NCBI GenBank assembly: GCA_021818585.1
Contig: JAKATU010000087.1
Coordinates: 1-50,986 of the forward strand
Source of the DNA: Acidobacteriota bacterium
GTDB lineage: Bacteria; Acidobacteriota; Terriglobia; Terriglobales; Acidobacteriaceae
DNA: 50,986 nt
Direction of reading: 5' to 3'
Shown here one piece after another: positions 25,219 to 36,400 of this stretch (positions are counted from its first letter, which is position 1; every line of letters starts with the position of its first letter). The notes below the pieces were generated by a model, which saw nothing but the letters and a program-made list of their open reading frames with translations, had not been told where the DNA came from and did not search any database. Made by a program: the position numbers and the translations under genes.

Positions 25219-27822
25219 ATGAATCTCTCTGCCGAATTGCTGACGCAGTGCAGGAATCGTGTCGCCGCCGACGTCGCGTCGCTGCGCATCTCCTTCGAGC
25301 GCTCTGGAGACGGCTCCGGCCTCGCCCGTCGTCGCGCCCTCAGCGTCTCCGCAGGCCTGCGCGAGCTATGGGCTGCCATCTTTCCCAACTCCGAATCACC
25401 CGGCATCACCCTCCTCGCCACCGGCGGCTTTGGCCGCAATGAGCTATTCCCCTATTCCGACGTAGACGTCCTCTTCCTCCTCGAAAACGACAAGGTCGCC
25501 GAACACTACCGAGACGCCATCCGCACCCTCACCCAGGCCATGTGGGACATCGGCTTCCGCGCCAGCCCCGCTACCCGGACCCTTAAAGAGTGCGACCGCA
25601 TCTCCGTCGACAATCTCGAGTTCACCATCGCGCTGCTCGACCGACGCTTCCTCGTCGGCGACAACTCTCTCTTCCAAAAGCTCGCTGCGGACATCATGCC
25701 GTCCCTCTACCTCCGCGAATGGCAGACCATCGTCCAGAACCTTGTCGAAATAGCCCGCGCGCGCCACAAAAAATACGGCAACACCATCTTCCATCTCGAG
25801 CCCAACATCAAGGAATGTCCCGGCGGCCTGCGCGACTACCACGTCTCCCAGTGGCTCAGCCTGCTCAACCGCCTCCACGACGAGCGCGTCTGGCCCAAGC
25901 CCGTTCCCAGCCTCTTTTACGGCACCCATACTGACCTCGAATCCGCATACGACTTCCTGTCCTCCACTCGCTGCTTCCTGCACTACCGCGCCGGCCGCGA
26001 TGAAAACACCCTCGACTGGCACGGTCAGGATGAAGCCGCCGCCCTCAGTATCGGGCTCGAAACCACAGGCACCTCAGACCCTGCCTACTGGATGCGCACC
26101 TACTACCGCCAGGCCCGCACCATCTTTCGCCGCGCCCAGCTCCTCATCGACGCAGTGCCCCCGCCGCGCCGGTCCTTCTACAAGGCTCTCCGCCGCAAAC
26201 GCTCCCCCATCGCCGGCACGGATTTCTTCGTCGAAGACGGCCGCATCGGCCTCTCCCAAGGCGCTGAAGTCAGCAGCGCCGAGGACATGCTCCTCGTCTT
26301 CACCCACATCGCCCAGCATGGCCATCGACTCAGCCAATACGCGGAAGACCGCATCGCCGAGGCACTCCCTGTACTCGCCGTACAGCTACCCGAAGGGCCA
26401 TACCTCTGGAACGCACTCCGGAGCATCCTTCTCGGGCCATCAGCGGCAGACGCGCTCCGCACCATGCACGCCCTCGGCCTGCTCGAACTTCTCATTCCCG
26501 AGTTCCACGGCATCGACTCCCTCGTCATCCGGGACGCCTACCACCGCTACACCGTCGACGAGCACACCTTCGTCGTCATTGAAAACATTCACAAGCTCCG
26601 CCAGCCCCACGAAGATTGGGAAAAACGCCTCGCCACCCTCCTGCCGGAAATCGAGCGCCTCGATCTCTTCTTCCTCGCGCTCCTCATGCACGACACCGGC
26701 AAGGCGCGCCGCACCGGCGATCACGCCATTCAGAGCGTCCAGCTCTGCGAAGGCCTCTTCTCGCGCCTCGAGTTCGACAACGAAGAACGCGAGGCCATCC
26801 GCAAGCTCATCCGCCTCCACCTCGACATGTCCTCCGCCATGCGCCGCGACGTATTCGACATCGAAACCATCCGCCGCTTCGCAGACAAGGTCGGCAGCCC
26901 TCAGCAGCTCAAAATGCTCTCGCTCATGACCTACGCCGACATCCGCGCTGTCGCACCCGAAGCCCTTACCCCGTGGAAAGCTGAGCAGATCTGGCAGCTC
27001 TACATTAGTACCTCCAACGTCCTCGACCGCTCCATCGACGAAACCCGCTACCACGTCGCCAGCGACCCCTCCGTTCTCGAGCGCATCCTCGTCCGCATCC
27101 CTCAGCAGGCTGACCGCCTCCAGTCATTCCTAGAAGGACTGCCTCAACGCTATCTCCAGACCCGCCTGCCCGAGCAGGTCGAGCGCCATGTCTCCATGTG
27201 CGCTGCCATGCGCCAGGACCCCGTTCAAATCGCCTACCGCACCGTCCGCCACCTCCACGAAATCACCGTCATCACCAACGACCGTCCTCTGCTCTTCGCA
27301 GACATGGCCGGAGCGCTGGCCTCCTGGGGCATGAACATCGTCAAGGCAGACGCCTTCGCCAACACCGCAGGCATCATCGTCGATACCTTCCAGTTCACTG
27401 ACTCCTACCGCACCATCGAGCTCAACCCTTCTGAGATGGATCGCTTCCTCGCCAGCCTCCGCGAGGTCATCGCCCACCAGACGCGCCTCAAAACCCTGAT
27501 GACCGCGCGCCGCCATCAGCTTAAGCGCAGCCAGTCCAAGGTGAATGTGGAAACACGCATCTCCTTTGACAACGCATCCTCCAGCCACAGCACCCTGCTC
27601 CAGATCACCACCCAGGACACACCCGGCCTGCTCCGCCAGATCGCGCTCTGCTTCGCCGATGAAGACTGCAACATCGAGGTCGCCCTCATCGACACCGAAG
27701 GCGAAATCGCCATCGACGTCTTCTACCTCACCCACAACGGCGCAAAACTCGACGAAACCAAACAGCGAACTCTGTCCCTCGCTCTCATGGAATCCCTCGC
27801 CGAAGAACCCACCACCGCCTGA
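25219..27822 (+). CDS. glnD: [Protein-PII] uridylyltransferase / uridylyl-removing enzyme
   Basis: About 867 residues with the full GlnD order: nucleotidyltransferase domain with [18 protein letters not shown] near 75-92 (the GG and DxD metal residues), a helical PII-UTase domain, an HD phosphohydrolase domain with [15 protein letters not shown] near 490, and two C-terminal ACT domains that sense glutamine (from about 690 and 795). It adds UMP to GlnK Tyr51 when glutamine is low and removes it when high. ATG at 25219 or TTG at 25207 could start it; neither has a strong binding site. It forms one unit with amtB and glnK. Confidence 0.94.
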   Translation: MNLSAELLTQCRNRVAADVASLRISFERSGDGSGLARRRALSVSAGLRELWAAIFPNSESPGITLLATGGFGRNELFPYSDVDVLFLLENDKVAEHYRDAIRTLTQAMWDIGFRASPATRTLKECDRISVDNLEFTIALLDRRFLVGDNSLFQKLAADIMPSLYLREWQTIVQNLVEIARARHKKYGNTIFHLEPNIKECPGGLRDYHVSQWLSLLNRLHDERVWPKPVPSLFYGTHTDLESAYDFLSSTRCFLHYRAGRDENTLDWHGQDEAAALSIGLETTGTSDPAYWMRTYYRQARTIFRRAQLLIDAVPPPRRSFYKALRRKRSPIAGTDFFVEDGRIGLSQGAEVSSAEDMLLVFTHIAQHGHRLSQYAEDRIAEALPVLAVQLPEGPYLWNALRSILLGPSAADALRTMHALGLLELLIPEFHGIDSLVIRDAYHRYTVDEHTFVVIENIHKLRQPHEDWEKRLATLLPEIERLDLFFLALLMHDTGKARRTGDHAIQSVQLCEGLFSRLEFDNEEREAIRKLIRLHLDMSSAMRRDVFDIETIRRFADKVGSPQQLKMLSLMTYADIRAVAPEALTPWKAEQIWQLYISTSNVLDRSIDETRYHVASDPSVLERILVRIPQQADRLQSFLEGLPQRYLQTRLPEQVERHVSMCAAMRQDPVQIAYRTVRHLHEITVITNDRPLLFADMAGALASWGMNIVKADAFANTAGIIVDTFQFTDSYRTIELNPSEMDRFLASLREVIAHQTRLKTLMTARRHQLKRSQSKVNVETRISFDNASSSHSTLLQITTQDTPGLLRQIALCFADEDCNIEVALIDTEGEIAIDVFYLTHNGAKLDETKQRTLSLALMESLAEEPTTA

Positions 27823-27889
27823 TTCCTGACTTCAGCAACCACACCCGGCAAACAAAATCCGCCCCAGTATCTCACCCATACAAAGGAAA

Positions 27890-27919
27890 AGGCTGACAGC
27901 CTTGTAAGACCATCAGCCT
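27890..27919. terminator. Terminator between glnD and mscL
   Basis: AGGCTGA (27890-27896) pairs with TCAGCCT (27913-27919). It lies between two convergent genes. On the minus strand it is followed by TTTTCCTTT, so it serves mscL best; the plus-strand tail is weaker. Confidence 0.65.
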
Positions 27920-27960
27920 CTTACATCCTTCTTTCGGCTCAATCAAAACAGAGTCATCAT

Positions 27961-28422
27961 TCAGCCACTCACCGATCCAACCGGCTGTGCGCAATGCGAA
28001 CACCGCTTCGCTTCCAGAGGAATATCGCTCAAACACTCCGGGCAAGGTCGTGTCGAAGGTGGAACCGGCGGCGGAGCCTTCTTGAACCGCGCCATCAGGT
28101 TGTTCACCGGTAGCACCACGAAGAAGTAAACCGCAAACGCCACCAGCAGGAACGAGATCAGCGCGTTCAAAAACGAACCGTACATGATCTTGCTGCCGTT
28201 CAGGGTCACGCTGAGCGCGGAAAAATCATGCGCCTTGAAGATCGCCGCAATCAGCGGAGTAAGAATATCCTTCACCAGCGCCGTCACAATCGCCGTGAAT
28301 GCCGTGCCGACCACAACCGCCACAGCCAGATCCACCACGTTGCCCCGCAGGATGAAGTCTCGGAAGCCTTTCACCAATCCAGTGGCTCCCCCGGTCATCT
28401 TCTCTAGGTTTGTGTTTGCCAT
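27961..28422 (-). CDS. mscL: Large-conductance mechanosensitive channel with zinc-ribbon tail
   Basis: A 153-residue MscL, the pentameric channel that opens under membrane tension in osmotic downshock. GFRDFILRGNVVDLAVAVVVG (17-37 or so) is the N-terminal helix and pore-lining first membrane segment; the second segment is LISFLLVAFAVYFFVV. After the usual cytoplasmic part there is an added tail with C-P-E-C and C-S-H-C pairs separated by about 12 residues, a probable zinc ribbon. ATG at 28422 is chosen by family length; no good binding site precedes it. Confidence 0.9.
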   Translation of the reverse strand: MANTNLEKMTGGATGLVKGFRDFILRGNVVDLAVAVVVGTAFTAIVTALVKDILTPLIAAIFKAHDFSALSVTLNGSKIMYGSFLNALISFLLVAFAVYFFVVLPVNNLMARFKKAPPPVPPSTRPCPECLSDIPLEAKRCSHCAQPVGSVSG

Positions 28423-28548
28423 GCGATTACTAACGATGGGCCAATTGCCTCCGAATTGCAATACCACTCTTACAAAATTCACCCGCTGGCCATCCGCTCA
28501 CCCCGTCGCGTATCCTGCTTCGTTTGGCTTCAGCAGAAAGGAAAGCCC

Positions 28549-29244
28549 ATGAACAAAACCGTCCCCACCGCCGACGCCGCCATTGCCGACATTCCCGACG
28601 GCGCCACTCTCATGCTCGGCGGCTTCGGCCTCTGCGGAATTCCCGAAAACCTCATCGCCGCCCTCGTCCGCCGTGGCGTCAAAAATCTCCACACCATCAG
28701 CAACAACATGGGCGTCGACGGCTTCGGCATGGGCCTCATGCTTGAGGCCGGCATGATCGACTCCCACATCGGCAGCTATGTTGGCGAAAACAAGCTCCTC
28801 GAAGAAAAAGTCATCCGCGGCGAACTCAACCTTACCCTCGTCCCGCAAGGCACGCTCGCAGAACGCATTCGCGCCGGCGGCGCCGGCATCCCTGCCTTTT
28901 ACGCCCCTGCCGGCGTCGGCACCCTCGTCGCCGAAGGTAAGGAGACCCGCGAATTTGAAGGCAAATCCTACCTCCTCGAGCGCGCGCTCAAAGCCGACTT
29001 CGCCCTCGTCAAAGCCTGGAAAGGCGACACCCACGGCAATCTCATCTACCGCAAAACCGCCCGCAACTTCAATCCCATGATGGCCATGGCAGGCCGCATC
29101 ACCATCGCTGAAGTCGAACACCTCGTCGAACCCGGCCTGCTCGACCCCGACCAGATCATGACCCCCGGCGTCTTCGTACAGCGCATCCTGCAAGGCCGGA
29201 ACTACGAAAAACGCATCGAGCGCCGCACCACCCGCCCCAAATAA
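28549..29244 (+). CDS. scoA: 3-oxoacid CoA-transferase subunit A
   Basis: A 231-residue alpha subunit of succinyl-CoA:3-ketoacid (or acetoacetate) CoA-transferase, which activates acetoacetate with CoA from succinyl-CoA. The signature GGFGLCGIPENLIAAL lies near residues 23-38, and the glycine-rich NNMGVDGFGMGLML and FYAPAGVGT regions follow as expected. Start ATG has AAAGGA six bases upstream. The beta subunit is not directly downstream but 680 bases away on the opposite strand, with vapBC in between, an unusual arrangement. Confidence 0.93.
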   Translation: MNKTVPTADAAIADIPDGATLMLGGFGLCGIPENLIAALVRRGVKNLHTISNNMGVDGFGMGLMLEAGMIDSHIGSYVGENKLLEEKVIRGELNLTLVPQGTLAERIRAGGAGIPAFYAPAGVGTLVAEGKETREFEGKSYLLERALKADFALVKAWKGDTHGNLIYRKTARNFNPMMAMAGRITIAEVEHLVEPGLLDPDQIMTPGVFVQRILQGRNYEKRIERRTTRPK

Positions 29245-29257
29245 GCAATCCGCCCAG

Positions 29258-29653
29258 CTATGGGTGAATCACTCGCAGCCCCAAGTGCCGCTCAAATGCC
29301 GCAAAGTCCCGATCTTTATGCAGCAGAGCATGTCCCCGCACCACGCAGGACGTCCCAATCAGACAATCAATCGTCGTCCGCACAGTCTGCCCGCGCGCCC
29401 GCAGAAAGCGAAAATTCTCCGCAGAACGAACAGCCATCTCCGCGCCACCCGTCGAAAACAAATCAAAGGCAGCCAGCGCTTTCTTTACCTTCTGGAACTG
29501 CCCATCGCTGCGAATCCCCTGCAGAATCTCGCACAAAATCAAATCAGTCAGGCCAAAAGGCTCCACGCCCAGTCGACCATCCAGCCAGTCGGTGTGCGCA
29601 TTCACAACCCCGCCAAAATAATCGATCCAGACGCTGGTATCCACAATCACCAT
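29258..29653 (-). CDS. vapC: VapC-type PIN-domain ribonuclease toxin
   Basis: A 131-residue PIN-domain toxin. The acidic metal site is complete: Asp5 (VDTSVWIDYF), Glu42 (LCEILQG), Asp96 (TTIDCLIG) and Asp114 or Asp116 (HKDRDF). VapC proteins cut specific tRNAs or rRNA when released from the antitoxin; the target is unknown. It follows vapB by nine bases and ends 13 bases from the scoA stop, tail to tail. Confidence 0.92.
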   Translation of the reverse strand: MVIVDTSVWIDYFGGVVNAHTDWLDGRLGVEPFGLTDLILCEILQGIRSDGQFQKVKKALAAFDLFSTGGAEMAVRSAENFRFLRARGQTVRTTIDCLIGTSCVVRGHALLHKDRDFAAFERHLGLRVIHP

Positions 29654-29662
29654 GTCGGCGAA

Positions 29663-29866
29663 CTAAGCCTCGTTGCGGCCACGCCGCGACCGGTCCAGAT
29701 CGCCCACCCACTTCACCTTGCCGCGAAGTCCCTTCATCACCGCCTGCGACCGGGTCCTCACCAGCAGCTTCAATCCCTCTTCCACCGCCGCCTTCTTAGT
29801 CCCCACGCCAGACGCACGCACTGCCTGCTCCATCAAATCATCGTCAATTTCAATATTCGTCCGCAT
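29663..29866 (-). CDS. vapB: VapB-type antitoxin
   Basis: A 67-residue antitoxin. The N-terminus MRTNIEIDDDLMEQAV is the typical ribbon-helix-helix start of the VapB family, which binds the operon's own operator as a dimer; the basic and acidic tail after residue 40 should wrap the VapC active site. ATG at 29866 is the natural start. Direct repeats 14 to 42 bases upstream are the likely operator. Confidence 0.9.
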   Translation of the reverse strand: MRTNIEIDDDLMEQAVRASGVGTKKAAVEEGLKLLVRTRSQAVMKGLRGKVKWVGDLDRSRRGRNEA

Positions 29867-29879
29867 ACGCCAGTCCGCC

Positions 29880-29908
29880 TATGTGTATAAATCTACCATT
29901 TATGTGTA
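29880..29908 (-). promoter_or_regulatory. Direct repeats upstream of vapB, candidate operator/promoter
   Basis: TACACATA occurs twice on the minus strand (29880-29887 and 29901-29908), start to start 21 bases, about two helical turns. The stretch is AT-rich and includes TTTATAC as a possible -10 box. Its position just ahead of vapB fits autoregulation by the VapBC complex. Confidence 0.5.
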
Positions 29909-29926
29909 CCGCGTGGACTAACCAAC

Positions 29927-30598
29927 TCAGCTCGCCATCTCCTTCAACCCAGCGCTCACCCTAAGCCGAGGCTCCGTCACCCGCTGCACATCCTCCACCG
30001 TCAGCCCCGGAGCAATCTCCTCCAGCACCAGCCCCTCCAGCGTCACCTTGATCCACGCCATCTCCGTCGCAATCGTATCCACCACCTTCAGCCCCGTAAT
30101 CGGCAGCGTGCACTGCTTCAAAATCTTCGGCTTGCCTGCCTTCGTCGTATGCTCCATCGCCAGAATCACCCGCCGCGCGCTCGCCACCAGGTCCATCGCG
30201 CCCCCCATCCCCTTCACCATCTTGCCCGGAATCATCCAGTTCGCCAGGTTCCCCGCCTCGTCCACCTCCATCGCGCCAAGAATGCTCAAATCAATATGCC
30301 CCCCGCGAATCATCGCAAACGAGTCCGCGCTCGAGAAAAACGCCGTCCCCGGCAACTCGCTCACCGTCTCCTTGCCCGCGTTAATCAGGTCGGGATCTTC
30401 TTTACCCTCCACCGGATAAGGCCCAACGCCCAGCATCCCGTTCTCTGACTGCAGCACCACCTCAATCCCCTCCGGCACATAATTCGCCACCAGCGTCGGC
30501 ATCCCGATCCCCAGGTTCACGTAAAACCCATCTTGCAGCTCCCGCGCCACCCGCCGAACAATCCGATCCCGCTTGTCCATCTCCGCACTCACACTCAT
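29927..30598 (-). CDS. scoB: 3-oxoacid CoA-transferase subunit B
   Basis: A 223-residue beta subunit of the CoA-transferase. The catalytic glutamate that forms the CoA thioester is Glu52 in LQSENGMLG. The segments [30 protein letters not shown] and [15 protein letters not shown] are all standard. ATG at 30598 has AGGAG six bases upstream, so longer frames are rejected. It is transcribed toward scoA, with vapBC inserted between them; the two subunits must come from separate promoters. Confidence 0.93.
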   Translation of the reverse strand: MSVSAEMDKRDRIVRRVARELQDGFYVNLGIGMPTLVANYVPEGIEVVLQSENGMLGVGPYPVEGKEDPDLINAGKETVSELPGTAFFSSADSFAMIRGGHIDLSILGAMEVDEAGNLANWMIPGKMVKGMGGAMDLVASARRVILAMEHTTKAGKPKILKQCTLPITGLKVVDTIATEMAWIKVTLEGLVLEEIAPGLTVEDVQRVTEPRLRVSAGLKEMAS

Positions 30599-30714
30599 CA
30601 CACTCTCCTGTTCGTCTTCGGACTCAGGCAAACCCTGCATTTTACGGCAGCCATCCCAACTCTTGCACACAGCCCCTGCGCCCGCCCGGTTTACACTTGT
30701 GCTTCATACTTCTC

Positions 30715-33444
30715 ATGAACGCCTCGGAACCCATCCTTCAGGCACTCGCCCGCGGCGCCACCATTCTCACCGGCAACGCACGCGCCGCACGCCGCCTCCA
30801 TCTGGACTACGCCCGAAGCCAGCGCGCCCTCGGTCACGCTGCATGGCCCACCCCGCCCATCCACGACTGGCGCACCTGGCTCAACGAACTCTGGGATCAG
30901 TACAGCTTCAATCACCCCGACGCACCCATCCTGCTCACCCCTCTGCAGGAAACCGAGCTCTGGAAAATCGTCCAGGGTCAGGACGCCCAAAACGTCGTCT
31001 CGCCAGAGTCCCTCGCCGCGCTCGCCCAGCAGGCCTACTCTCTGCTCTGCGACTACGACGCCCACGCATCCCGCCGCCAGGTCTGGACCGAACCCGACGC
31101 CGAACGCTTCCGCCAGTGGGCGCAATCCTTCGACCGCATCTGCGCAGACAAAAATTACCTCAGCTCCAGCCGCTTGCCAGATCGACTCACCGCAGCCGCG
31201 CGCCACAACCAGCTCACCCTCCCGGCACAAATCCTCCTCACCGGCTTCGACCGCATCACCCCCGCCCAGCAATCCCTCATCGCCGCCATGCAGGGCGCAG
31301 GCACAACCATCCGAATACTCGAACCCGGCCCACCCCGCGCCGAACTCCACGCCCTCGTCACCCCCAGCGAGCAAACCGAGCTCGAATCCTGCGCCGTCTG
31401 GCTCCGCCAGCAACTCGAATCCCATCCCCAGGCACGCATCGCCGTCCTCTGCCCCAATGTCGAGCAGCGCCGCGGAGCCATCGACCGCACCTTCCGCCGC
31501 ATCCTCACTCCGCAAATTGACGCCAGTCCGGACGCATCCTCACCCCACTCCGTCTATGAGTTCACCCTCGGCCATCCTATCGCCACCGTCCCCATCGTCG
31601 GTGCCGCCCTGCTTACCCTCCGGTGGCTCGCCGCACCGCTTGCGCACCATGATCTCTCCGCACTCCTGCTCTGCGGCTACCTCGCATCCAGCCAAGAAGA
31701 ACAACTCGCCTGCGCCCGCGCCGACTTCGCACTCCGCGACAAAGTCACCCTCTCGCCGCTTGTCTCCATCCAACGCGCCCTCCGGTTAGGCCGCCAATTT
31801 CTGCCACAAACCCTCCGCCAGCGCCTGAAAGCCACCTTCGACTTCGCCGAAAGCAGCGACTTCAGCAACAAATTCCGCCCAGCCAGCAATTGGGCCGAGC
31901 TCGCCCGCATCGCACTCGAATCTGTGGGCTGGCCCGGCCTCCGCACCGCGGACTCCGTCCAGTTCCAGGCCCGCCACGGCTGGGACAAACTCCAAGACGA
32001 CCTTGCACTCCTCGATCTTACCGCGCAGCCCATCTCCTACACCCAATTCCTTACTCACCTCACCCTCCATGCCAATCAAACCCTCTTCGCGCCTGAATCC
32101 CTCGACGCGCCTATCCAGATCATGGGCCCGTTGGAATCCGCTGGCCAGAACTTCGACGCCGTCTGGTTCCTCAACGCCACCGACGAGGAATGGCCCGCCG
32201 CCGGTCGCGCCCATCCCTTGCTCCCACTCACCATCCAGCGCCAGTCCAACATGCCCCACGCCAATCCCAACGACGACTGGCAACTCGCCCACTCCGCCAC
32301 CCACCGCATCCTCGCCGGCGCCGCGCAAGTCACCTTCAGCCGCGCCAGCCAGAACAAGGACGGCGAACTCCGACCCAGCCCCATCACCGTCGCCCTCACA
32401 GTCGAACAAAATGTAACCGAATCAGTGCCAAATCTCCCTAACCCCGAAAACTTCCTCGAATCCTGGCAGGAATCTGCCCCCATCCCATTCCCCGGCGGCG
32501 TCGCTCCCGGCGGCGCATCCCTGCTCCGCGATCAGGCCGCATGCCCGTTCCGCGCCTTCGCCACTCGCCGCCTTCGCGCAGGAGAAATCGCCTCACCAGA
32601 ATCCGGACTCACCCCCATCGAACGCGGCAACCTGCTCCACGATGTCCTCCGCCGCTTCTGGTCCGCTCCCGAACCACACCCCATCGCCACCCGCGACGAT
32701 CTCCTCAACGCCATCGCAGACGACTCCCTGCCATCCATCCTCCGCCACCACATCGACACATCTTTCGCAGAAGAATTCCCCAACGACCTCGCCGAACCCT
32801 GGCTCCTCGCCTACCTCGAGTCAGAAAAACGTCGCCTCGCCACCCTCCTCACCGACTGGCTCACCCAGGAATCCACCCGCGAGCCCTTCACCGTCGAACA
32901 CTGCGAAGAGCGCCTGCAGGACGTCACCATCGGCCCGCTCCAACTCCATCTCCAGGCCGACCGCATCGACCGTCTCCGCGACAACACCCACCTCCTCATC
33001 GACTACAAAACCGGTCAGGTCTCCACCACCGCATGGCAGGGCGACCGCCCCGACGAACCCCAACTCCCGCTCTACGCCGTCTACGGCAACGTCGAAAACG
33101 TCAGCGGACTCCTCTTCGCGCAAATCCGCACACAGGACGCAAAATTCATCGGCCGCATTGAGAACGCCCGCTCACAACTCTTCGCCGATCTCAAAGACGC
33201 TAACCCGCTCGTAAAGTATCCCTACGAAAACTCCATGCACGATGCATGGCAATCCGCCCTCGCCGCGCTCGCAGAAGAGTTCGCCCAAGGCCAGGCCCGC
33301 ATCACCCCAAAGCACGGCGAAAAGACCTGCGAACACTGCCCTCTGCCATCGCTCTGCCGCATTCACGAAATCAACGACACCGCCGAAACCAGCCCCTGGG
33401 ACGTCCCCGAATCCAACGAAGAACAGGAGAACGAAGATGCCTGA
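30715..33444 (+). CDS. addB: AddB-like nuclease subunit, PD-(D/E)XK and Fe-S
   Basis: A 909-residue partner of AddA in the AddAB helicase-nuclease that resects double-strand breaks. The C-terminal nuclease shows LQADRIDRL and Asp763 in IDYKTGQ. Four cysteines fit the AddB iron-sulfur staple: C610 in AACPFRAF and C872, C875, C881 in CEHCPLPSLC. The N-terminal part has the inactive-helicase character of AddB: GNARAARRL near residue 20 lacks the P-loop lysine. ATG at 30715 is chosen over 30697. The stop overlaps the start of addA by eight bases. Confidence 0.88.
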   Translation: MNASEPILQALARGATILTGNARAARRLHLDYARSQRALGHAAWPTPPIHDWRTWLNELWDQYSFNHPDAPILLTPLQETELWKIVQGQDAQNVVSPESLAALAQQAYSLLCDYDAHASRRQVWTEPDAERFRQWAQSFDRICADKNYLSSSRLPDRLTAAARHNQLTLPAQILLTGFDRITPAQQSLIAAMQGAGTTIRILEPGPPRAELHALVTPSEQTELESCAVWLRQQLESHPQARIAVLCPNVEQRRGAIDRTFRRILTPQIDASPDASSPHSVYEFTLGHPIATVPIVGAALLTLRWLAAPLAHHDLSALLLCGYLASSQEEQLACARADFALRDKVTLSPLVSIQRALRLGRQFLPQTLRQRLKATFDFAESSDFSNKFRPASNWAELARIALESVGWPGLRTADSVQFQARHGWDKLQDDLALLDLTAQPISYTQFLTHLTLHANQTLFAPESLDAPIQIMGPLESAGQNFDAVWFLNATDEEWPAAGRAHPLLPLTIQRQSNMPHANPNDDWQLAHSATHRILAGAAQVTFSRASQNKDGELRPSPITVALTVEQNVTESVPNLPNPENFLESWQESAPIPFPGGVAPGGASLLRDQAACPFRAFATRRLRAGEIASPESGLTPIERGNLLHDVLRRFWSAPEPHPIATRDDLLNAIADDSLPSILRHHIDTSFAEEFPNDLAEPWLLAYLESEKRRLATLLTDWLTQESTREPFTVEHCEERLQDVTIGPLQLHLQADRIDRLRDNTHLLIDYKTGQVSTTAWQGDRPDEPQLPLYAVYGNVENVSGLLFAQIRTQDAKFIGRIENARSQLFADLKDANPLVKYPYENSMHDAWQSALAALAEEFAQGQARITPKHGEKTCEHCPLPSLCRIHEINDTAETSPWDVPESNEEQENEDA

Positions 33445-36400
33445 AGACTTCGACACCCCGCTCTTCGCCGCACAAACGCCACAACAGCCGCAACCTTCCC
33501 AATCTTCCACCAACACGCCTGCCAACACACCTATAGACCAGCCCCAGCGCGACCGCGCCATCCAGGTTGATGGCTCCTTCATCGTGCAGGCCCCTGCCGG
33601 CTCCGGCAAAACCGATCTCCTCACCCGTCGCTTCCTCGCACTGCTCGCTGAAGCCCCCATCGACTCCCCCGACCAGATCCTCGCTATCACCTTCACCCGA
33701 GCGGCTACCGCGGAAATGCGCAACCGCATCCTCGCCGACCTTCACAAAGCCGCGCAGCCCCCAGGCCCAGATGACAGCGATCGCATCAAACTCGCCCGCC
33801 GCGCGCTCGCCCGCGCCCAGCAGGCCGGTTGGCACATTCTCGAGCAACCCAATCTACTGCAGATCGAAACCATCGACTCCCTCTGCATGCGCATCGCGCA
33901 GGGCCAACCCCTCACCGCCCGCCTCGGCGGACGCCTCGAACCCGTCGAAGACGCCAACGCTCTCTACCAGGAAGCCGCCCGCCGAACTATTCGTAATCTC
34001 GGTGGTCACAATTTCGAACTCAACGCCGCCATCGAACATCTCCTCGCCCTACGCGACAACAACCTCGCCGACTGCGAAACCCTCATCGCCAACATGCTCG
34101 CCCGCCGCGATCAATGGGAAACCGACTTCCCCATGCAAGGCGAAGTCGACTGGGGCCGTCTCCGCTCTATCCTCGAAAAACCCCTCCGCGACGAAGTCTC
34201 CCGCACCCTTACCCGCGCACGCACTCTCATTCAGAATGAGCCTCTGGTCGCCGAGCAACTTCTCGCAGTCGTCAACTACGCAGGCAGCAATCACCCCGTA
34301 GAGCCGCTCAATCTGCTTTACCCAATGCAGATAATTCCTACCACCACATCCATTGAACATTGGGAAGCTCTCGTGACACTCCTGCTCACAAAGACCGGCG
34401 AATGGCGCAAGCGCTTCACTGTCAATGAGGGATTTCCTCCCGCTAAAACCAGCCCTGAAGCGCGTGAATGGATCGCCAAACGCGACGAGCTAATGGAACT
34501 CCTCCGCAACATCCACGGCCTCCACGAATCCCTCCGCGCCATCCAGACCCTCCCCGCCCAGCGCTACACAGACGATCAGTGGACCACCCTCCACCATCTC
34601 TTCACCACCCTCTACTACTCCCTCGCAGAGCTCCGCGTCCTCTTCGCCGAGCGCAACCAGATCGACTTCCTCTACAGCAGCAGCGCCGCCCTTGATGTCC
34701 TCCGCCACAATATCGCCGGCTTCGCCTGGGCAGACAACATACACCACCTCCTCGTCGACGAGTTTCAGGATACATCCCGCCGCCAGCACGACCTCATCAG
34801 CACCCTCGTCGCCCACTGGTCCGGAGACCCATCCCGCACCGTCTTCACTGTCGGCGACCCCATGCAGTCCATCTATCTCTTCCGTCATGCAGAGGTCGAA
34901 CTCTTCGAATCCGTCCGCCAAAATGGTATTCGTAACGATCACGGTTTTGTTTTCCCTCTCGAATCCCTAACCCTGTCCGTCAACTTCCGCTCGCACTCCC
35001 TACTCACCACGCCGCTCAATCAAGCTTTCGAACCCGTATTCGCCGCAAACACAAACTCCCAGGCTTCGCCCGTCAACTTCACACCCTCCATCGCGCACAC
35101 CGCCGCTGTAGAAACCATCCACAAGCCCGCATTCCAGGTCCACGCCCAACTCCTCGACGCCACGGACAAGCAACTCAAAAATGCTCGCAAGCTGGACCTC
35201 CAGCACAGCGAAGCCAATCTCATCGCAGACATCCTCCAGGCCCATCAGCCCCGTATCGAACAGGCCCGCCATGACAACACCGAATACCGCGTCGCCGTCA
35301 TCGTCCGCAACCGCAGCCACCTCGCCGCCATCGCGCCCACGCTCCGCCGCCGTGGCATCCCCTACCGTGCCGTGGAAATCGAATCCCTCGCCGAGCGCCA
35401 GGAACTCCTCGACCTCAACTCCCTCGTCCGCGCCCTGCTCCACCCCATGGATCGCATCGCCTGGCTCGCCATTCTCCGCGCTCCCTGGTGCGGCCTCACG
35501 CTCGCAGACCTCCACGTCATCACCGGCGCCGGCAATCCCTCCGCCCGCGCAACACCCATGCTCCATCTCATCGAGCAAAACCAGCACCATTTCAACCCTG
35601 ACGCTCGCGAGCGCCTCCATCGCACCGTCTCCATCCTCTGCCGCGCACTCGAAGCCCGCCCGCGCCAGTCGCAAATCGGCTCCTTCGCCGAGTGGATCGA
35701 GCGCACCTGGCACGCCCTTGGCGGCCACCTCTGCCTCAACGCCACCGCCCTCGAAAACACCCAGGTCTTCTTCACCCTCCTTGACTCCGTCACCCCGGAC
35801 GCCGCGCAAATCCTCAGCGGCGAATTCCAGCAGCAACTCGACAAGCTCTACGCTCAGCCCGACCCGTCCGTCAGCGAAACCTGCGGCGTCCAGCTCATGA
35901 CCATCCACAAAGCGAAGGGCCTCGGCTTCGATGTCGTCATCGTCCCAGGCCTCGAGCGCGGCACCCGCCGCGAAGACCCGCCGCTCATCACCTCCCTCCA
36001 GCGCGGCAACCCGCAATCCGGACAGCCCGAATACCTCATCGCTCCCATCGGCGAAAAAGGCGCACAGCAGCACCGCATTTACGACTGGATTCAAAGCCAG
36101 AACAAGCACCGCATCGCCGAAGAAACCAAGCGCCTCTTTTACGTCGCCTGCACCCGCGCCCGCCAGGAGCTCCATCTCATCGGCACCGCATCCTTCAACG
36201 AAAACGGCCTCGCTGTACCGCGCCCCGGCTCGCTGCTCTACACCGCATGGCCGGCCCTCGCCGGACCCTTCGAAGCCGCATACAACCAGCAGCAGCCTGA
36301 GTCCGCCGCACAACTCTCCAGCGCGGAAATCATCACCTTCCCCACACCCTCCCAGCCCGGCACGCTCGCGCAAATCGCAGCCCAAACTGATGCAGAACCC

